Origin: Burkholderiales bacterium
Lineage (GTDB): Bacteria > Pseudomonadota > Gammaproteobacteria > Burkholderiales > Methylophilaceae
Direction: 5' to 3'
DNA length: 64,000 nt
NCBI GenBank assembly: GCA_030831475.1
Contig: JAURKY010000003.1
Coordinates: 1-64,000, forward strand
Shown: in pieces, positions 53,039 to 63,087 of the stretch
Layout of the letters: the number at the start of each line of letters is the position of its first letter
How positions within the stretch are numbered: the first letter of the stretch is position 1
Translations under genes and position numbers: made by a program
The notes under the pieces: model-generated
The model's input: the letters and a program-made list of their open reading frames with translations, nothing else
The model's database searches: none
Told to the model about the DNA's origin: nothing

Positions 53039-55069
53039 CTATAAAATCGGCACAATCAGCAGTGCAACAATGTTAATAATCTTAATCAGAGGGTTAATTG
53101 CTGGACCCGCTGTATCTTTGTATGGGTCACCGACAGTATCACCAGTCACAGAAGCTTTATGAGCTTCTGAACCTTTACCACCGTGGTTACCATCTTCGAT
53201 GTGTTTCTTAGCGTTATCCCAAGCACCGCCACCGGTACACATGGAGATCGCAACAAACAGACCTGTAATAATCGTACCCATGAGGAGACCACCTAAGGCT
53301 TGAGGGCCTAAGTAGACACCGACGAGAATTGGAACCACCACGGGTAGGAGCGATGGTACGATCATCTCTTTAATCGCAGCCTGGGTCAAAAGATCCACTG
53401 CACGAGCATAATCAGGTTGTGCTTTACCGGTCATGATACCTTTAATGGTTTTAAACTGACGACGCACTTCTTCTACCACAGATGCGGCCGCACGACCCAC
53501 CGCTTCCATCGCCATCGCAGCAAAAAGGAATGGGATTAAACCACCAATGAATAGACCAATGATCACCATAGGTTCACTAAGGTCAAATTTTGTTATAAAA
53601 CCAAAATGTTCTTCTAATTTGTGAGTGTAATCAGCAAAGAGCACTAAAGCTGCAAGACCTGCAGAACCGATGGCATAACCTTTGGTGACTGCTTTTGTAG
53701 TGTTACCTACCGCGTCAAGTGGATCAGTAATATCACGCACTTTTTGTGGAAGGCCTGACATCTCAGCAATACCACCTGCATTATCGGTAATCGGACCGTA
53801 AGCATCTAGCGCAACAATAATACCTGCCATAGATAACATAGACGTTGCAGCGACAGCCACACCGTAAAGACCCGCTAGGTCATAGGATGCATAAATTGCA
53901 CCACAAACAGAGAGTACTGGCAGAGCCGTGGCTTTCATTGAGATACCAATACCTGCGATGATGTTCGTGGCATGTCCTGTCTCAGAGGCTTTAGCTACTT
54001 GTTGCACAGGTTTGTATTCCGTACCTGTGTAGTATTCAGTAATCCAAACCAATAAAGCAGTCAACACTAAACCTACCAGTGCTGAATAAAACACTTGGTC
54101 AGCTGACACCATTTGGCCTGCAATTTCAAAACCATTAGGAAAGAGGTAGTGAGATACGAAGTAGAATGCACCTGCGGATAAAATACCAGCAATCGCTAAA
54201 CCACGATATAAAGCTGGCATCACATTTTTCATTTTTGAATTAGCTTTCACGAAGAAACAACCAATCACGGAGGCCACAATAGATACTGCACCTAACGCTA
54301 ATGGATAGATCACACCATTGGCATCCGATACCATCAGTGCACCTAATACCATGGTCGCAATGATGGTGACCGCATAGGTTTCAAAAAGGTCAGCTGCCAT
54401 ACCTGCACAGTCACCGACGTTGTCACCGACGTTATCTGCAATCACAGCTGGGTTACGAGGATCGTCTTCAGGTATACCTGCTTCAACTTTACCCACTAAG
54501 TCAGCACCTACGTCAGCACCTTTAGTGAAAATACCACCACCTAGACGAGCAAAAATGGAAATGAGTGATGACCCAAACGCTAGACCTATAAGTGGATTAA
54601 GCGATTTTGCATCAGTAATTAATTCACCACCTAAATAATGATAGAAACCAGCCACACCTAACAGACCTAATCCCACCACGAGCATACCTGTAACCGCGCC
54701 GCCTTTGAATGCGACATCAAATGCTTGTGGTAAACCTTTGGTTGCGGCTTGAGCTGTTCTCACGTTTGAGCGCACGGATACATTCATTCCAATGAAACCA
54801 CAAACACCTGAGAGTAGAGCACCAATGACAAAGCCAATAGCTGTGTTGGTATCAATAAAATAACCAATGAGAACCGCAAGAATAATACCAACAATACTGA
54901 TGGTTTTATATTGACGGGCTAAGTAGGCTGAAGCGCCTTTTTGAATTGCCGAGGCAATTTCTTTCATTTTTGCATTACCGTCGGATAAATTGAATATCCA
55001 TTTCGACATGATGGCACCGTAGAGTACTGCAAGAATTGCCGCAGCCAGTGCTAAGTTTGTAACTGACAT
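53039..55069 (-). CDS. hppA: Membrane H+-translocating pyrophosphatase, K+-independent type
   Basis: A 676-residue protein with about 16 membrane helices. The catalytic loop has [18 protein letters not shown] and then [38 protein letters not shown] lies near the end. The sequence [10 protein letters not shown] (about residue 455) has lysine where K+-dependent enzymes have alanine, which marks the K+-independent proton-pumping group. It saves energy from pyrophosphate released in biosynthesis. GGAGG precedes the ATG. Two copies of one palindrome lie in its leader. Confidence 0.95.
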   Translation of the reverse strand: MSVTNLALAAAILAVLYGAIMSKWIFNLSDGNAKMKEIASAIQKGASAYLARQYKTISIVGIILAVLIGYFIDTNTAIGFVIGALLSGVCGFIGMNVSVRSNVRTAQAATKGLPQAFDVAFKGGAVTGMLVVGLGLLGVAGFYHYLGGELITDAKSLNPLIGLAFGSSLISIFARLGGGIFTKGADVGADLVGKVEAGIPEDDPRNPAVIADNVGDNVGDCAGMAADLFETYAVTIIATMVLGALMVSDANGVIYPLALGAVSIVASVIGCFFVKANSKMKNVMPALYRGLAIAGILSAGAFYFVSHYLFPNGFEIAGQMVSADQVFYSALVGLVLTALLVWITEYYTGTEYKPVQQVAKASETGHATNIIAGIGISMKATALPVLSVCGAIYASYDLAGLYGVAVAATSMLSMAGIIVALDAYGPITDNAGGIAEMSGLPQKVRDITDPLDAVGNTTKAVTKGYAIGSAGLAALVLFADYTHKLEEHFGFITKFDLSEPMVIIGLFIGGLIPFLFAAMAMEAVGRAAASVVEEVRRQFKTIKGIMTGKAQPDYARAVDLLTQAAIKEMIVPSLLPVVVPILVGVYLGPQALGGLLMGTIITGLFVAISMCTGGGAWDNAKKHIEDGNHGGKGSEAHKASVTGDTVGDPYKDTAGPAINPLIKIINIVALLIVPIL

Positions 55070-55099
55070 AATTCCTCCATTATGAGATTTTCAGATCTA

Positions 55100-55139
55100 A
55101 GTCTTATATAAGACTACCTACAAGTCTTATATAAGACTT
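55100..55139 (-). promoter_or_regulatory. Tandem palindromic operators in the hppA leader
   Basis: AGTCTTATATAAGACT occurs at 55100-55115 and 55123-55138, a perfect 16 bp palindrome each time; the second extends to 18 bp (AAGTCTTATATAAGACTT, 55122-55139). Centres are 23 bp apart. No T-run follows. They fall about 12 to 50 bases after the inferred start of transcription. A dimeric regulator is expected; which one is unknown. Confidence 0.75.
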
Positions 55140-55157
55140 ATCAAAAAATGATCCGTC

Positions 55158-55185
55158 ATTATACCTATTTTTAACAGATTCTCAA
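55158..55185 (-). promoter_or_regulatory. hppA promoter
   Basis: On the minus strand TTGAGA (plus 55180-55185) and TATAAT (55158-55163) are 16 bases apart, with 5/6 and 6/6 matches. Transcription would start near 55151, giving an 80-base leader. Confidence 0.7.
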
Positions 55186-55204
55186 CGAAATTTTTTTAAA
55201 AAAA

Positions 55205-55990
55205 TTAGCTGGTCAATGCCATGAAAATACCGATGGATATCAGTAAGATGGCAAACCATTTTTTAATGGTGGCATCCGGTAATTGAAGTAGCCATGTGGC
55301 TGAGAGTTTCACGAAAATAAGGCTGGGCAAGGTTAAAAAAAGAATGGCTGGTAAATAAATTAAACCTAATTGATGATTTGAAGATTCAGGGTTATTAAGA
55401 TAAATCACAATGGTAGTGGTGATACCAATAATAAGACCAAAAGTAGCCGCGATACCGACAGCGCGTTTGGCCGGCACATTACGTTTCACTAAATGCGGTA
55501 CAAAAAGTGTCCCGCCACCAATACCCACCAAGCCTGAGATGATGGCAAAGATGAAACCGATACTTTGTGAAAACGGCATAGCTAATTTTGTACTGCTGGC
55601 ATACTCCTTTTTTTTGGCCATGATCTGGAATGCAGCAAAAAAGGTGTAGATAATAAAAAAATATTTAATAAAATCGATCCTCAATTCCGTTAAATAAATC
55701 CCGATGAGTATGGAGCCCACGATGACACCCACAACATACTTTTTAAATATTTCACCATCGACATTATTATTTTTAATATGTGTAAGTGTGGCAGTGATAC
55801 CGCTGAAGATGATGGATGCTAAAGATGTTGCAATTCCTGACAAAAGAGCTGACTCAAAAGCATACCCGTGAAAGTGAATGAGGCTGTAGGTCACAATAGG
55901 GACGATGATGAGACCACCGCCTATGCCAAATAGGCCCGCTAAGGTACCAATAAAGAATCCTGAAAAGATAAAAATCGCGATTTCAAGCAT
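55205..55990 (-). CDS. TauE/SafE (TSUP) family permease
   Basis: A 261-residue membrane protein with about eight helices in two repeats. The glycine-rich repeats FFIGTLAGLFGIGGGLIIVP and SGLVGIGGGTLFVPHLVKR are the TSUP signature. Members export or take up sulfite, sulfoacetate and other organosulfur anions; the substrate here is unknown. It overlaps the downstream end of dciA by 8 bases on the same strand, so the two are co-transcribed. Confidence 0.85.
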   Translation of the reverse strand: MLEIAIFIFSGFFIGTLAGLFGIGGGLIIVPIVTYSLIHFHGYAFESALLSGIATSLASIIFSGITATLTHIKNNNVDGEIFKKYVVGVIVGSILIGIYLTELRIDFIKYFFIIYTFFAAFQIMAKKKEYASSTKLAMPFSQSIGFIFAIISGLVGIGGGTLFVPHLVKRNVPAKRAVGIAATFGLIIGITTTIVIYLNNPESSNHQLGLIYLPAILFLTLPSLIFVKLSATWLLQLPDATIKKWFAILLISIGIFMALTS

Positions 55991-56405
55991 GTTTGTTGCG
56001 CGCTAACTTGGCTAAAGTTTTTTTAAGCGGGGACTTTGCAAGTTTTTTTTGCAAACGATCAAGATGGTCATGATGACCCGATGATACCTTTTTAGCATTT
56101 ATTTTTTCAACTTGCTCTAAGCTTGGATCACATTTGATATTAATGTCTTGCAATTTTTGGAAATGTTTATTTTGTTTTAAAGAGGCTATTAGTTTCGCCT
56201 TCATAAGCTTAAGTTTATTAGCCACCGTATTTTTTGAAGTTATAAGGGTGATCACATTATCCTGAAAGTCGCGAACTTTTACCGCATCTTGAAGGTCTTG
56301 AGAAAGCATCGTTTGTAGTAATTTTTTAATGGATTGAAGCTCATGGCTTTTTTGGTTGAGCTTTAAAAAAAAATCATTTTGGAATAACTTTTTTAATGGT
56401 TCCAT
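55983..56405 (-). CDS. DciA-like (DUF721) protein, probable helicase-loading factor
   Basis: A 140-residue basic protein. The N-terminal part, with LQSIKKLLQTMLSQDLQDAVKVRDFQDNVITLIT split by turns and then VANKLKLMKAKLI, has the DUF721 pattern. The C-terminal tail is rich in Lys. In Pseudomonas the dciA gene lies beside an M23 peptidase gene and secA, the same neighbours as here, which supports the call. DciA helps load the replicative helicase DnaB in bacteria without DnaC. Sequence evidence alone is moderate. Confidence 0.7.
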   Translation of the reverse strand: MEPLKKLFQNDFFLKLNQKSHELQSIKKLLQTMLSQDLQDAVKVRDFQDNVITLITSKNTVANKLKLMKAKLIASLKQNKHFQKLQDINIKCDPSLEQVEKINAKKVSSGHHDHLDRLQKKLAKSPLKKTLAKLARNKHA

Positions 56406-56407
56406 AC

Positions 56408-56413
56408 TATAAT
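56408..56413 (+). promoter_or_regulatory. Putative -10 element for the M23 peptidase-secA unit
   Basis: TATAAT lies 36 bases before the M23 ATG, next to the dciA start codon of the opposite strand. No good -35 box is seen. Confidence 0.4.
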
Positions 56414-56448
56414 GCTACCTTAATTTTTTAATCTTCATGACTTAATTA

Positions 56449-57342
56449 ATGCGAATTTACTTTTTAGGTAAAAATACCAAAAAAACAAGAAGTTTTAGTC
56501 TCAAAAGCCTTATTGCCCTCTCAATTATTTTGATTATAGGGTTATTTTATTCCGTTGAAAGATACATTGATTTTCGACTGAATCAATCTGATTTGGATGT
56601 GCTGTCTGTGGTTGATAATTCACTCGAATTAGATTCTACCGGATCTAATAAAGCTCAGTTGGATGCTTACATTCGTCAAATCAGTGAACTTTATATGCGC
56701 CTTAATTACATTGACCAACAAACCGATCGAATTCAACAGATCATGAAAAAACAAATCGTAGGTAAAGAAAAACTTCCTACCTTAGAAAAGGACGATAAAT
56801 CAAGCTCAGGAGGACCTTTTATCAACGAAGAGTTAAGACATGAAGATGTTAGTTTAGCTTTGGATAACTTGATGGCCAAAGTTGATGCCAGAGAGATTCA
56901 ATACAATCAAATGGAAGCCATGATGCTTAAACAAACGGTTTTAAAATTAACACTTCCAACGCTATATCCTGTTGATGTTCCTTATCGATCCTCAAGTTAT
57001 GGTTGGCGACACGATCCTATTTTAGGTATTCGAGCTTTTCATAACGGTCTTGATTTTGGTGCTGCTCATGGCGAACCTATTAGGGCGACTGCTGATGGAC
57101 GTGTTAAAACAGTGGGAAGTGGCCCTGATTATGGCAAATTTGTTGTTATTGATCATGGTGATCGTCTTGAGACACGATATGCGCATGCATCCAAAATTTT
57201 TGTTAAAGAGGGTGATCTTGTTCAAAGAGAGGATGTGATTGCGCTGGTGGGTAATACTGGGCGCTCTACGGGTCCTCACCTTCATTATGAAATTCGTTAT
57301 AAGAATCGCTCGCTCGATCCTCGTCAATATTTAAAAAAGTAA
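56449..57342 (+). CDS. M23 (LytM-type) peptidoglycan endopeptidase, membrane-anchored
   Basis: A 297-residue protein. One membrane helix (about residues 22-40) is followed by a coiled-coil segment, then a peptidase domain. HNGLDFGAAHGEP gives the first zinc ligands, and YAHASKIFVKEGD with GPHLHYEIRY the rest, so the active site is intact. It cuts peptide crosslinks in the cell wall, or regulates enzymes that do. Position before secA is common in proteobacteria. It lies 3 bases before secA. Confidence 0.88.
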   Translation: MRIYFLGKNTKKTRSFSLKSLIALSIILIIGLFYSVERYIDFRLNQSDLDVLSVVDNSLELDSTGSNKAQLDAYIRQISELYMRLNYIDQQTDRIQQIMKKQIVGKEKLPTLEKDDKSSSGGPFINEELRHEDVSLALDNLMAKVDAREIQYNQMEAMMLKQTVLKLTLPTLYPVDVPYRSSSYGWRHDPILGIRAFHNGLDFGAAHGEPIRATADGRVKTVGSGPDYGKFVVIDHGDRLETRYAHASKIFVKEGDLVQREDVIALVGNTGRSTGPHLHYEIRYKNRSLDPRQYLKK

Positions 57343-57345
57343 GTT

Positions 57346-60033
57346 ATGTTTAGAAAAATACTCACAAGCCTTTTTGGCAGCCGTAATGATAAATTATTGA
57401 AAGAATATGCTAAGCAAGTCGAGCTGATTAATGCATTAGAACCTGATATTCAAAAACTCAAAGATGCTGACTTTAAGAAAAAAACAATAGAGTTAAAAAA
57501 ACATGTTGCAGAGGGAGCCAAACTCGATGACTTATTAGTTGAAGCTTTTGCTATGGTGCGTGAAGCCAGCGTTAGAACATTGGGACTACGCCATTATGAT
57601 GAGCAGCTCATTGGTGGGATAGCTTTGCATCAAGGCAAAATTGCAGAGATGAAAACAGGTGAGGGTAAAACCTTGGTGGCTACCCTTGCTATCTATCTTA
57701 ACGCACTCGCAGGCAAAGGCACTCATGTTGTGACCGTGAATGATTACCTTGCCAAACGAGATTCTGAGTGGATGGGTAAAATCTATGAATTCTTAGGCTT
57801 GACCGTTGGGGTTAATTTATCGCGCATGCCCGGCGATCAAAAAAAACAGGCGTACCTTGCTGATGTGACTTATGGTACCAATAATGAATTTGGCTTTGAT
57901 TACCTTCGCGATAATATGGTTTACACCAAGGAGGACCGCGTTCAAAGACCTCTGACATTTGCTGTTGTCGATGAGGTTGACTCAATTCTGATTGATGAGG
58001 CCAGAACTCCTCTGATTATTTCAGGACCCTCTGAACAAACCACTGATCTTTACAAAGATATTGATAAACTCATTCCTAAACTTGTTAAGCAAGACAAAGA
58101 AGACGGCGAAGGTGATTTTTGGATTGATGAAAAAGCTCACCAAGCTATTTTGTCCGAAAAAGGTCATGAAAAGGTGGAAGACATTTTATCCAAGGCAGGG
58201 ATGCTAGCTAAAGATACCAGTTTATATGATCCGTCGAATATCAGCTTGTTGCACCATGTTAATTCAGCCCTCAAAGCCCATCATCTCTTCATTCGTGATA
58301 AAGATTATGTGGTTAAAGATGGATCCATCACCATCGTGGATGAATTTACTGGACGTCTTATGCCTGGGCGAAGATGGTCAGATGGTCTGCATCAGGCAGT
58401 TGAGGCTAAAGAGGGCGTTGCGATCCAAAAAGAAAATCAAATCATGGCTGGCATCACATTCCAAAATTATTTTAGGATGTATGACAAATTATCAGGTATG
58501 ACCGGTACTGCTGAAACGGAAGCGCAAGAATTGGCTCAGATTTACAGCTTAGAGGTGGTCATGATTCCTCCCCATAAACCGACTGTTCGAAAAGATAATA
58601 TTGATAAAATTTATCGTACCTCTGAGGAGCGCTATGAGGCGGTATTGGCAGATATCAAAGATTGCCAAAAAAGAGGCCAGCCTGTTTTAGTTGGTACGAC
58701 ATCCATTGAGAGTTCGGAGCTTTTATCTAAACGACTCACGCAAGCAAAACTTAAACATCAAGTGCTGAATGCTAAACAACATGAGAAAGAAGCACATATC
58801 ATCGCCCAAGCTGGACAAAAAGGTGTGATTACGATTGCGACTAACATGGCAGGTCGTGGTACCGATATTGTTTTGGGAGGAAATATTGAGGCTGATTTAG
58901 ATGCTTTAGACTCTAAAAACATTGATAAATCAAAAAAACAAAAACAAATGAAAGAGCTTAAAGACAGTTGGCAAAAAAATCATGATGAGGTGGTTAAAGC
59001 AGGCGGCCTTCATATCTTTGGCACCGAGCGTCATGAATCTAGGCGTATTGACAATCAATTAAGAGGTCGATCAGGCAGGCAAGGTGACCCAGGTTCAAGT
59101 TCTTTTTATCTCTCCCTTGAAGATCCTCTCTTAAGAATTTTTGGATCTGACCGTGTTGCATCGATTATGGAAAAATTAGATATGCCGGCTGGGGAACCCA
59201 TTCAACATCCATGGGTTAATCGTTCCATTGAAGGAGCTCAGAGAAAAGTTGAAGGAAGAAACTTTGATATACGTAAACAGCTCCTTGAATTTGATGATGT
59301 GCCTAATCAACAAAGACGAGTGATATATGAGCAACGCAACGATATTTTAAATAGTGATGATTTAGAAGAGACGGTGAACGGCATCGTTAATGACGTGCTA
59401 GAGCAAACGGTATATGAGTACATGCCGCCAGAGAGTGTGGAGGAGATGTGGGATGTGCCCTCGCTTGAGAAGAGGATGTTAGCTGATTATGGTTTGAAAG
59501 TAGACATTAAAGCCATGTTAAAAAAAGATCCGAACTTACCTATCGAAGAGATCATTAAATCCATTCAAGTGAATGCACTTAAACAATATCGACAAAAAGA
59601 AAAAGTGGCCGGTAAAGAGGCGCTGCATCATTTTGAACGCTCCATCATGCTGCAAATTTTTGATCATCACTGGCGCTCGCATTTATCTGCACAGGATCAA
59701 TTAAGGCAGGGTATCGGCCTTCGTGCTTACGGACAGAAAGATCCTAAACAAGAATTTAAAAAAGAGTCTTTCACCCTTTTTGAGCAGCTTTTAGAAACGA
59801 TTAAATTTGAGATTACTAGGGTCTTAATGCTTGTGGTGGTAAAAGATGAAAAGGAAGCCAAACGTATCGATGAGCAGAATCAAGCCTCTGTGGATGCTGC
59901 CAAATCAAATCGTGAAACTTCCAGCCAAGCTGTAAATAAAACCTCTACTGGTCAAACCAAGGTTGGAAGAAATGATCCTTGTCCTTGTGGAAGTGGTAAA
60001 AAATATAAGCATTGTCACGGAGCATTAGTTTAA
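57346..60033 (+). CDS. secA: Preprotein translocase ATPase SecA
   Basis: An 895-residue motor protein of normal length. [15 protein letters not shown] is Walker A (about residue 102), [20 protein letters not shown] is Walker B, and [14 protein letters not shown] and [20 protein letters not shown] are further helicase motifs. The C-terminal zinc finger [14 protein letters not shown] for SecB and phospholipid binding is present. It drives export of the periplasmic proteins, including XoxF and the cytochromes. Confidence 0.97.
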   Translation: MFRKILTSLFGSRNDKLLKEYAKQVELINALEPDIQKLKDADFKKKTIELKKHVAEGAKLDDLLVEAFAMVREASVRTLGLRHYDEQLIGGIALHQGKIAEMKTGEGKTLVATLAIYLNALAGKGTHVVTVNDYLAKRDSEWMGKIYEFLGLTVGVNLSRMPGDQKKQAYLADVTYGTNNEFGFDYLRDNMVYTKEDRVQRPLTFAVVDEVDSILIDEARTPLIISGPSEQTTDLYKDIDKLIPKLVKQDKEDGEGDFWIDEKAHQAILSEKGHEKVEDILSKAGMLAKDTSLYDPSNISLLHHVNSALKAHHLFIRDKDYVVKDGSITIVDEFTGRLMPGRRWSDGLHQAVEAKEGVAIQKENQIMAGITFQNYFRMYDKLSGMTGTAETEAQELAQIYSLEVVMIPPHKPTVRKDNIDKIYRTSEERYEAVLADIKDCQKRGQPVLVGTTSIESSELLSKRLTQAKLKHQVLNAKQHEKEAHIIAQAGQKGVITIATNMAGRGTDIVLGGNIEADLDALDSKNIDKSKKQKQMKELKDSWQKNHDEVVKAGGLHIFGTERHESRRIDNQLRGRSGRQGDPGSSSFYLSLEDPLLRIFGSDRVASIMEKLDMPAGEPIQHPWVNRSIEGAQRKVEGRNFDIRKQLLEFDDVPNQQRRVIYEQRNDILNSDDLEETVNGIVNDVLEQTVYEYMPPESVEEMWDVPSLEKRMLADYGLKVDIKAMLKKDPNLPIEEIIKSIQVNALKQYRQKEKVAGKEALHHFERSIMLQIFDHHWRSHLSAQDQLRQGIGLRAYGQKDPKQEFKKESFTLFEQLLETIKFEITRVLMLVVVKDEKEAKRIDEQNQASVDAAKSNRETSSQAVNKTSTGQTKVGRNDPCPCGSGKKYKHCHGALV

Positions 60034-60221
60034 TGAGTGTGATTGATGAAAAAAAAGATATTGATTCACCTTGTGTAGGCGTATGTCAATATAACGACGA
60101 AGAGGTATGCCAAGGTTGTTTTCGAACTTCAGATGAAATCACGGCTTGGTTTGATATGACGAATGAAGAAAAATCTCAAGTTATCCAGCTTATTCCTTCA
60201 CGTATGGAAGAGCTTTTTTAA
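60033..60221 (+). CDS. DUF1289 family protein (four-cysteine motif)
   Basis: A 62-residue protein. The ATG at 60033 shares one base with the secA stop. DSPCVGVCQYNDEEVCQGCFRT holds four cysteines in two pairs, the DUF1289 signature, written here with the spacing C-x3-C and C-x2-C. It may bind a metal or Fe-S cluster; its function is unknown. Its stop overlaps the nth stop in a shared TTAA. Confidence 0.85.
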   Translation: MSVIDEKKDIDSPCVGVCQYNDEEVCQGCFRTSDEITAWFDMTNEEKSQVIQLIPSRMEELF

Positions 60222-60847
60222 CGCTTTCCTTTAAACTCACATAAATCATAAATACAGCATGTTTGGCATTCAGGCTTGATCGCTTTACAGGTATAGCGAC
60301 CATGAAGAATGAGAAGATGATGTGCATCAGCTAGATACTCTTTGGGGGTGAGTTTGGTTAATTTTTTTTCAACCTCAAGGGGCGTTTTGCCCTTAGCGAG
60401 GTTAATGCGATTACCAAGCCTAAATATATGGGTATCAACCGCAATAACAGGTTCCTTAAATAAGGTATTTAAAATTACATTCGCTGTTTTTCTACCCACA
60501 CCCGGTAATGACTCTAGAGCTTTTCGATTATTAGGTACTTCACCCTTATAATCCTGATTTAAAATAGCACTGGTCTTTAGAATATGTTTTGTTTTGTTTT
60601 TATATAAACCAATGGTCTTAATAATGTCCTCTGTAGCTTCTAAGGTAAGCTTACTCAGTGCATTGGCATTAGGAGCGATGGCAAATAATTTTTGGGTGAC
60701 TTTATTGACGGCAATATCGGTTGTTTGAGCAGATAAAATAACAGCAATGAGAAGTTGAAAATCAGATTGATAAATGAGCTCAGTGCTAGGATTGGGGGTA
60801 TTTTTTTTTAACAAAGAAAAAATAAATGCCCTTTTTTCCGCATTCAT
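60218..60847 (-). CDS. nth: Endonuclease III
   Basis: A 209-residue DNA glycosylase. LLIAVILSAQTTDIAVNKVT is at the N-terminal part. The helix-hairpin-helix LPGVGRKTANVIL holds the catalytic lysine, VDTHIFRLGNR the catalytic aspartate, and the [4Fe-4S] cysteines have C-x6-C-x2-C-x5-C spacing at the end. It removes oxidised pyrimidines. It follows rsxE by 3 bases, the same order as in E. coli. Confidence 0.96.
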   Translation of the reverse strand: MNAEKRAFIFSLLKKNTPNPSTELIYQSDFQLLIAVILSAQTTDIAVNKVTQKLFAIAPNANALSKLTLEATEDIIKTIGLYKNKTKHILKTSAILNQDYKGEVPNNRKALESLPGVGRKTANVILNTLFKEPVIAVDTHIFRLGNRINLAKGKTPLEVEKKLTKLTPKEYLADAHHLLILHGRYTCKAIKPECQTCCIYDLCEFKGKR

Positions 60848-60850
60848 AAT

Positions 60851-61477
60851 TTATTTTTTTTGATCAATCCAATTGGTTAATGCAATCAATAACGCAAGCC
60901 CTAAAAAAGCACCTGGCGGCAAGACAGCTAACAAAAAACCCTCATAATTGGAAAAAAATTCAAGACTCAAATCTTTGTAGTTTTGTCCAAAAATAAGATC
61001 AAGCCCTGAAAAGAGCGTACCTTTGCCTAAAAACTCTCTCATTCCTCCCAATAAAACCAACACGAAACATAGTCCAATACCCATGAATAAACCATCGTAA
61101 AAGGATGGTAGGATCGGATTCTTTGATGCAAAAGATTCCACGCGCGCTAAAACAATACAGTTAGTAACAATCAGAGGAATAAAGATACCCAGGGCTTTGT
61201 AAAGTGGTTCTGCATATGCATGAATTGCAAGATCGATGACAGTGACGGAGGCTGCAATGACTAAAATAAAAATAGGCACCCTGATTTCGTCAGGTATGAA
61301 TCGCCTGATGGGCGATATGGATGCATTGGCAACTATCATCACAATAACCGTTGCAAGACCTAAACTTAGACCATTCACAACAGTGGTTGTGACCGCTAAG
61401 GTTGGACACAAGCCTAATAATTGAATGACCCCAGGGTTTTGTTTCCATAAACCATCGATGACTGCTTTTTTAAACAT
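60851..61477 (-). CDS. rsxE: Electron transport complex subunit RsxE/RnfE
   Basis: A 208-residue protein with six helices, starting at the ATG at 61477 (MFKKAVIDGLWKQNPGVIQ), which matches the E. coli start. An in-frame start at 61510 adds 11 residues unlike the family. LLGLCPTLAVTTTVVNGLSLG carries the conserved Cys; it is split as LLGLCPTLAVT and VVNGLSLGLA. It is an integral membrane part of the Rnf/Rsx complex, overlapping rsxG by 8 bases. Confidence 0.93.
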   Translation of the reverse strand: MFKKAVIDGLWKQNPGVIQLLGLCPTLAVTTTVVNGLSLGLATVIVMIVANASISPIRRFIPDEIRVPIFILVIAASVTVIDLAIHAYAEPLYKALGIFIPLIVTNCIVLARVESFASKNPILPSFYDGLFMGIGLCFVLVLLGGMREFLGKGTLFSGLDLIFGQNYKDLSLEFFSNYEGFLLAVLPPGAFLGLALLIALTNWIDQKK

Positions 61478-62105
61478 TATTAAATCCCAGTTTATTTTTA
61501 TTAGATTCAAAAAATAAAAGTGTATTTTTTAACGCTTTTATAACTGCTCTGGGAGTGATGGTGGCCCCAGAAATATAATCAAAATCGCCATTATCTTTTT
61601 TGACTGCCCATAATTTTTCAGAGGGATTTCCCAATGACGTTTCTTTAAAGATATCAATCCATGGATTTTTTTCAATATCAATATAATCACCTAAGCCAGG
61701 CGTTTCTTGATGTTTGATCACTCTCGTTGTTATGATTTCACTTTGTTTATTGATTGCCACCAATAAAAAAATGTCTCCTGAGTAACCATCAGGGGCTCTT
61801 GTTTCTAAAATGATTGCATTTAGCTCATCACCATTTTTGACTCGATAAGCTTTACTTGATTTTTTATTGCCAAGAAGTACATTAGGTTTAATTTCAAAAA
61901 AGTCTTGCTCGACATCATTATCATGCTCAACGCTCTCGATTAAACTTAATAACATCCTTTTTTTTGCTTCTGCTTCACTTTTTAGAATTACTGGATTGGT
62001 TTTTTCATAGAAAACCCCTAGGACTAATGCAAAGACTAGTCCAAAAATCAGCATTACTAAAATTGTTTGAAATATGATTTTTTGATTATGAAAAAAATTA
62101 GTCAT
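61470..62105 (-). CDS. rsxG: Electron transport complex subunit RsxG/RnfG (covalent FMN)
   Basis: A 211-residue protein, starting at the ATG at 62105; a TTG at 62111 is in frame. One membrane helix (about 12-32) leads to a periplasmic FMN-binding domain. RAPDGYSGDIFLLVAIN and the flavinylation motif SGATITPRAVIKAL (acceptor threonine) are clear. It overlaps rsxD by 8 bases and rsxE by 8. Confidence 0.93.
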   Translation of the reverse strand: MTNFFHNQKIIFQTILVMLIFGLVFALVLGVFYEKTNPVILKSEAEAKKRMLLSLIESVEHDNDVEQDFFEIKPNVLLGNKKSSKAYRVKNGDELNAIILETRAPDGYSGDIFLLVAINKQSEIITTRVIKHQETPGLGDYIDIEKNPWIDIFKETSLGNPSEKLWAVKKDNGDFDYISGATITPRAVIKALKNTLLFFESNKNKLGFNNV

Positions 62106-63087
62106 GACCAAATACCTTTGGCTGGCTTAGTTTATCTATAAGAGGCACACATATGTTCATAAAGATCACAGCAAAAGCGATACCCTCTGGGTAGCCTCCA
62201 AAAATACGAATTAAATAAACGAGCATTGCAACCATGAATGCAAAAAATATTTTTCCTTTCGGTGTTGTTGGCCCGCTTACAGGATCGGTAATAATAAAGA
62301 ATGCCGCTAAAAATGTACCACCATTGAGAAGATGATAATAGAAGGGTGCAAAGTTATTTGGATTGGCTAAACTAAATAAAGATGCAACTAAAAATAGTGT
62401 TAAAAGGTAAGTTAGTGGAAGATGCCAGGTAATAATTTTTTTATAAATCAAAAATATACCTCCTAATAGGTAGGCAATACCCACCCAAATTAAGGGGTTA
62501 GCTTTAATGATGGGCTCAGCTAAAACTTGATCAATATTTTTATTTAATAGTAGTTCAGTTTTAAGATAATCAAGGGGTGTTGCAGAAGCGATTGCATCAT
62601 AGTTGCTAATGCCAAAGAAAAATAGTTTAAGCTCTTCTCCAAAGCTTACAGATGCATAGGCTGATGGCCATTTGGTCATAATGGCTGGAAAACTTATCAA
62701 TAAAATGGCATAGCCAACCATAGCCGGGTTAAATAAATTCGAACCAAGCCCTCCATAAAAATGTTTTGCAAAGATAATAGAAAAAAGCGAACCTACAACG
62801 ATGATCCACCAAGGTGCAATTGATGGAATGGATACTGCTAACAGCCATGCAGTGACGATAGCACTATAATCGGTGAGAAAAGGTTTAACAGGATAATTTC
62901 TGGCTTTTAGAATTAAATATTCTGCAATGAGGACTGTGATGGTTGCAGTTATGATATTAAATAAAATGCCATAACCAAATAAAAAACAATGGACCAATAT
63001 ACCTGGTATTAGAGCTACCAAAACTAAAAACATGATATAGGATACGGATGTTGTATCTTGAACAAAGGGGGATTGATTACTGATCAT
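62098..63087 (-). CDS. rsxD: Electron transport complex subunit RsxD/RnfD
   Basis: A 329-residue membrane protein with about nine helices. HFYGGLGSNLFNPAMVGYA, SATPLDYLKTEL (the expected flavinylation region) and GGYPEGIAFAVIFMN are family hallmarks. It overlaps rsxC at ATGA and rsxG by 8 bases. With RsxA, B, C, E and G it forms an ion-linked NADH/ferredoxin oxidoreductase. Confidence 0.93.
   Translation of the reverse strand: MISNQSPFVQDTTSVSYIMFLVLVALIPGILVHCFLFGYGILFNIITATITVLIAEYLILKARNYPVKPFLTDYSAIVTAWLLAVSIPSIAPWWIIVVGSLFSIIFAKHFYGGLGSNLFNPAMVGYAILLISFPAIMTKWPSAYASVSFGEELKLFFFGISNYDAIASATPLDYLKTELLLNKNIDQVLAEPIIKANPLIWVGIAYLLGGIFLIYKKIITWHLPLTYLLTLFLVASLFSLANPNNFAPFYYHLLNGGTFLAAFFIITDPVSGPTTPKGKIFFAFMVAMLVYLIRIFGGYPEGIAFAVIFMNICVPLIDKLSQPKVFGHD

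Noticed and set aside
55100..55139. hppA palindromes as tandem terminators of the TauE gene
   Set aside because: No T-run follows either copy, and they lie downstream of the hppA promoter on the hppA strand.
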